From NCBI RefSeq assembly GCF_001187505.1, contig NZ_CP012150.1:496001-560000 (forward strand): 64,000 bases of DNA, given 5' to 3'. Position numbers and translations under genes: made by a program. The notes beneath the pieces are model-generated. The model had not been told where the DNA came from. It searched no databases and saw nothing but the letters and a program-made list of their open reading frames with translations. Position 1 is the first letter of the stretch, and every line of letters starts with the position of its first letter. Below are positions 63,487 to 64,000 of this stretch, piece by piece. The DNA comes from Mycolicibacterium goodii. GTDB taxonomy: Bacteria > Actinomycetota > Actinomycetes > Mycobacteriales > Mycobacteriaceae.

Positions 63487-63855
63487 GTGACCGCGTACAG
63501 CGGCGGGTGGGGACACTGGCCGTATCCGACGCATACGCGCCAGCACCGAATGACCCGGTGGCAGGCGCGTCGATTGAGTCGGCGATTCGCCGGAGTCGGC
63601 GTGGGTATCGCCGCGACGCGTCTGCGTGAGCTCGCCGACGGGGCACCTGCCGCCGCGGGCGAGCTCGCCGACGTCGAATTCGCGTTCGTGGCAACCGAGC
63701 TCAGGCACGACGACCATGTCGCCAGGATCAGACGCGGCAAGCGCGCCTGCGTCAGCTGCCTCATCACCGTGGGCGTCGGGGTGCTCATGCTCGCCTCGTT
63801 GATCAGCATGGTCCTGCTGCTGTTCAGCATGATGCTGCACACGCCGCCGTACTGA
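63487..63855 (+). CDS. Membrane protein of unknown function
   Basis: A 122-residue protein: a basic, soluble N-terminal part (MTAYSGGWGHWPYPTHTRQ, then RRLSRRFAGVGVGIAATRLRELADG) and one C-terminal membrane segment (CLITVGVGVLMLASLISMVLLLFSMML, about residues 90-116). I do not recognise a family. The GTG start at 63487 follows the -10 TAGACT by 9 nt; the GGAGGA sequence upstream is too far away to act as a ribosome site, so the transcript is probably leaderless. It converges with the aldehyde dehydrogenase gene. Confidence 0.7.
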   Translation: MTAYSGGWGHWPYPTHTRQHRMTRWQARRLSRRFAGVGVGIAATRLRELADGAPAAAGELADVEFAFVATELRHDDHVARIRRGKRACVSCLITVGVGVLMLASLISMVLLLFSMMLHTPPY

Positions 63856-63878
63856 GCTCCGCACGGCGGGAATCGACG

Positions 63879-64000
63879 TCAGTCGAACGCGACGCTGAGG
63901 TACTGCGTCTCCTGGAACTCGTGCAGACCCTCGCGGGCGCCCTCGCGGCCCAGGCCGCTCTGCTTCATGCCGCCGAACGGCGCCGACGGATCGGACACCA
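63879..64000 (-). CDS. Aldehyde dehydrogenase, C-terminal part (runs off window)
   Basis: The last 40 residues of an aldehyde dehydrogenase are visible: [20 protein letters not shown], then [19 protein letters not shown] and stop. APFGGxKxSGxGREG is the conserved C-terminal motif of NAD(P)-dependent aldehyde dehydrogenases, and the YLSVAF ending is typical of the succinate-semialdehyde group. The catalytic Cys and Glu lie outside the window. The gene is on the minus strand and converges with the preceding gene, 23 nt away. Confidence 0.85.
   Translation of the reverse strand, partial: VSDPSAPFGGMKQSGLGREGAREGLHEFQETQYLSVAFD

Noticed and set aside
1..64000. Insertion sequence, prophage, CRISPR array or tRNA gene
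   Set aside because: I saw no transposase, integrase or recombinase protein, no spaced direct repeats, and no tRNA-like cloverleaf with the usual TTCGANNC/CCA context.

Overview
The window is high-GC actinobacterial DNA with a mycobacterial gene set: a complete ESX-3 type VII secretion locus with PE/PPE genes, a Stf0 sulfotransferase, FadD/FadE genes and frequent 4-nt ATGA gene overlaps. Gene order and orientation mirror the M. tuberculosis Rv0269c-Rv0296c segment as I remember it, with extra genes inserted. Together with the L-rhamnose and lutABC operons this points to a fast-growing Mycolicibacterium, most likely M. smegmatis or a close relative. I recognise no tRNA, rRNA, CRISPR array, transposase or phage gene. 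No gene-free stretch exceeds 300 bases.

1-6.6 kb: start of a PAP2-like membrane protein, a hypothetical protein, a sulfatase followed by trehalose 2-sulfotransferase (stf0), tam-like methyltransferase, an amidohydrolase and a GT39/YkcB-type membrane glycosyltransferase. 6.6-21.3 kb: the whole ESX-3 locus on the minus strand (eccA3, eccB3, eccC3, PE5, PPE4, esxG, esxH, espG3, eccD3, mycP3, eccE3 in transcription order), almost gap-free, with an IdeR-like box upstream of eccA3 that fits iron control of this siderophore-uptake system.

21.3-31.9 kb: a SAM methyltransferase, an alpha/beta-hydrolase fused to a class III adenylate cyclase, an MpaB-like oxygenase divergent from a TetR regulator, a carboxylesterase and metallo-hydrolase pair divergent from an XRE regulator, a methyltransferase broken by two frameshifts, and a VOC protein divergent from a TetR/hydrolase pair. 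31.9-44.0 kb looks like a lineage-specific block: aminotransferase/IclR pair, a large LuxR-type (LAL) regulator, an alpha/beta hydrolase, a frameshifted DadA-like D-amino acid dehydrogenase, a TauABC/SsuABC-type ABC importer, RidA, a D-threonine aldolase/D-serine dehydratase-like PLP enzyme and a D-2-hydroxyacid dehydrogenase. Together these suggest uptake and oxidation of an amino- or imino-acid substrate.

44-51.4 kb: fadE6, two small membrane or secreted proteins, an SDR, fadD2 divergent from a stand-alone LigD-type polymerase (PolD2), and a lipoprotein. 51.4-55.0 kb: a FadR-type regulator divergent from lutABC (lactate oxidation), with two identical palindromic operators between them. 55.0-62.5 kb: a complete L-rhamnose operon on the minus strand (rhaM, MFS transporter, rhaI, rhaEW, rhaB, lacI-type regulator) headed by a perfect LacI-type operator. 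The RhaEW dehydrogenase domain is expected to make lactate, which LutABC could oxidise to pyruvate. 62.7-64 kb: a STAS-domain protein, a 26-residue small ORF with a terminator, a leaderless membrane protein whose promoter is covered by a palindrome, and the end of an aldehyde dehydrogenase gene.
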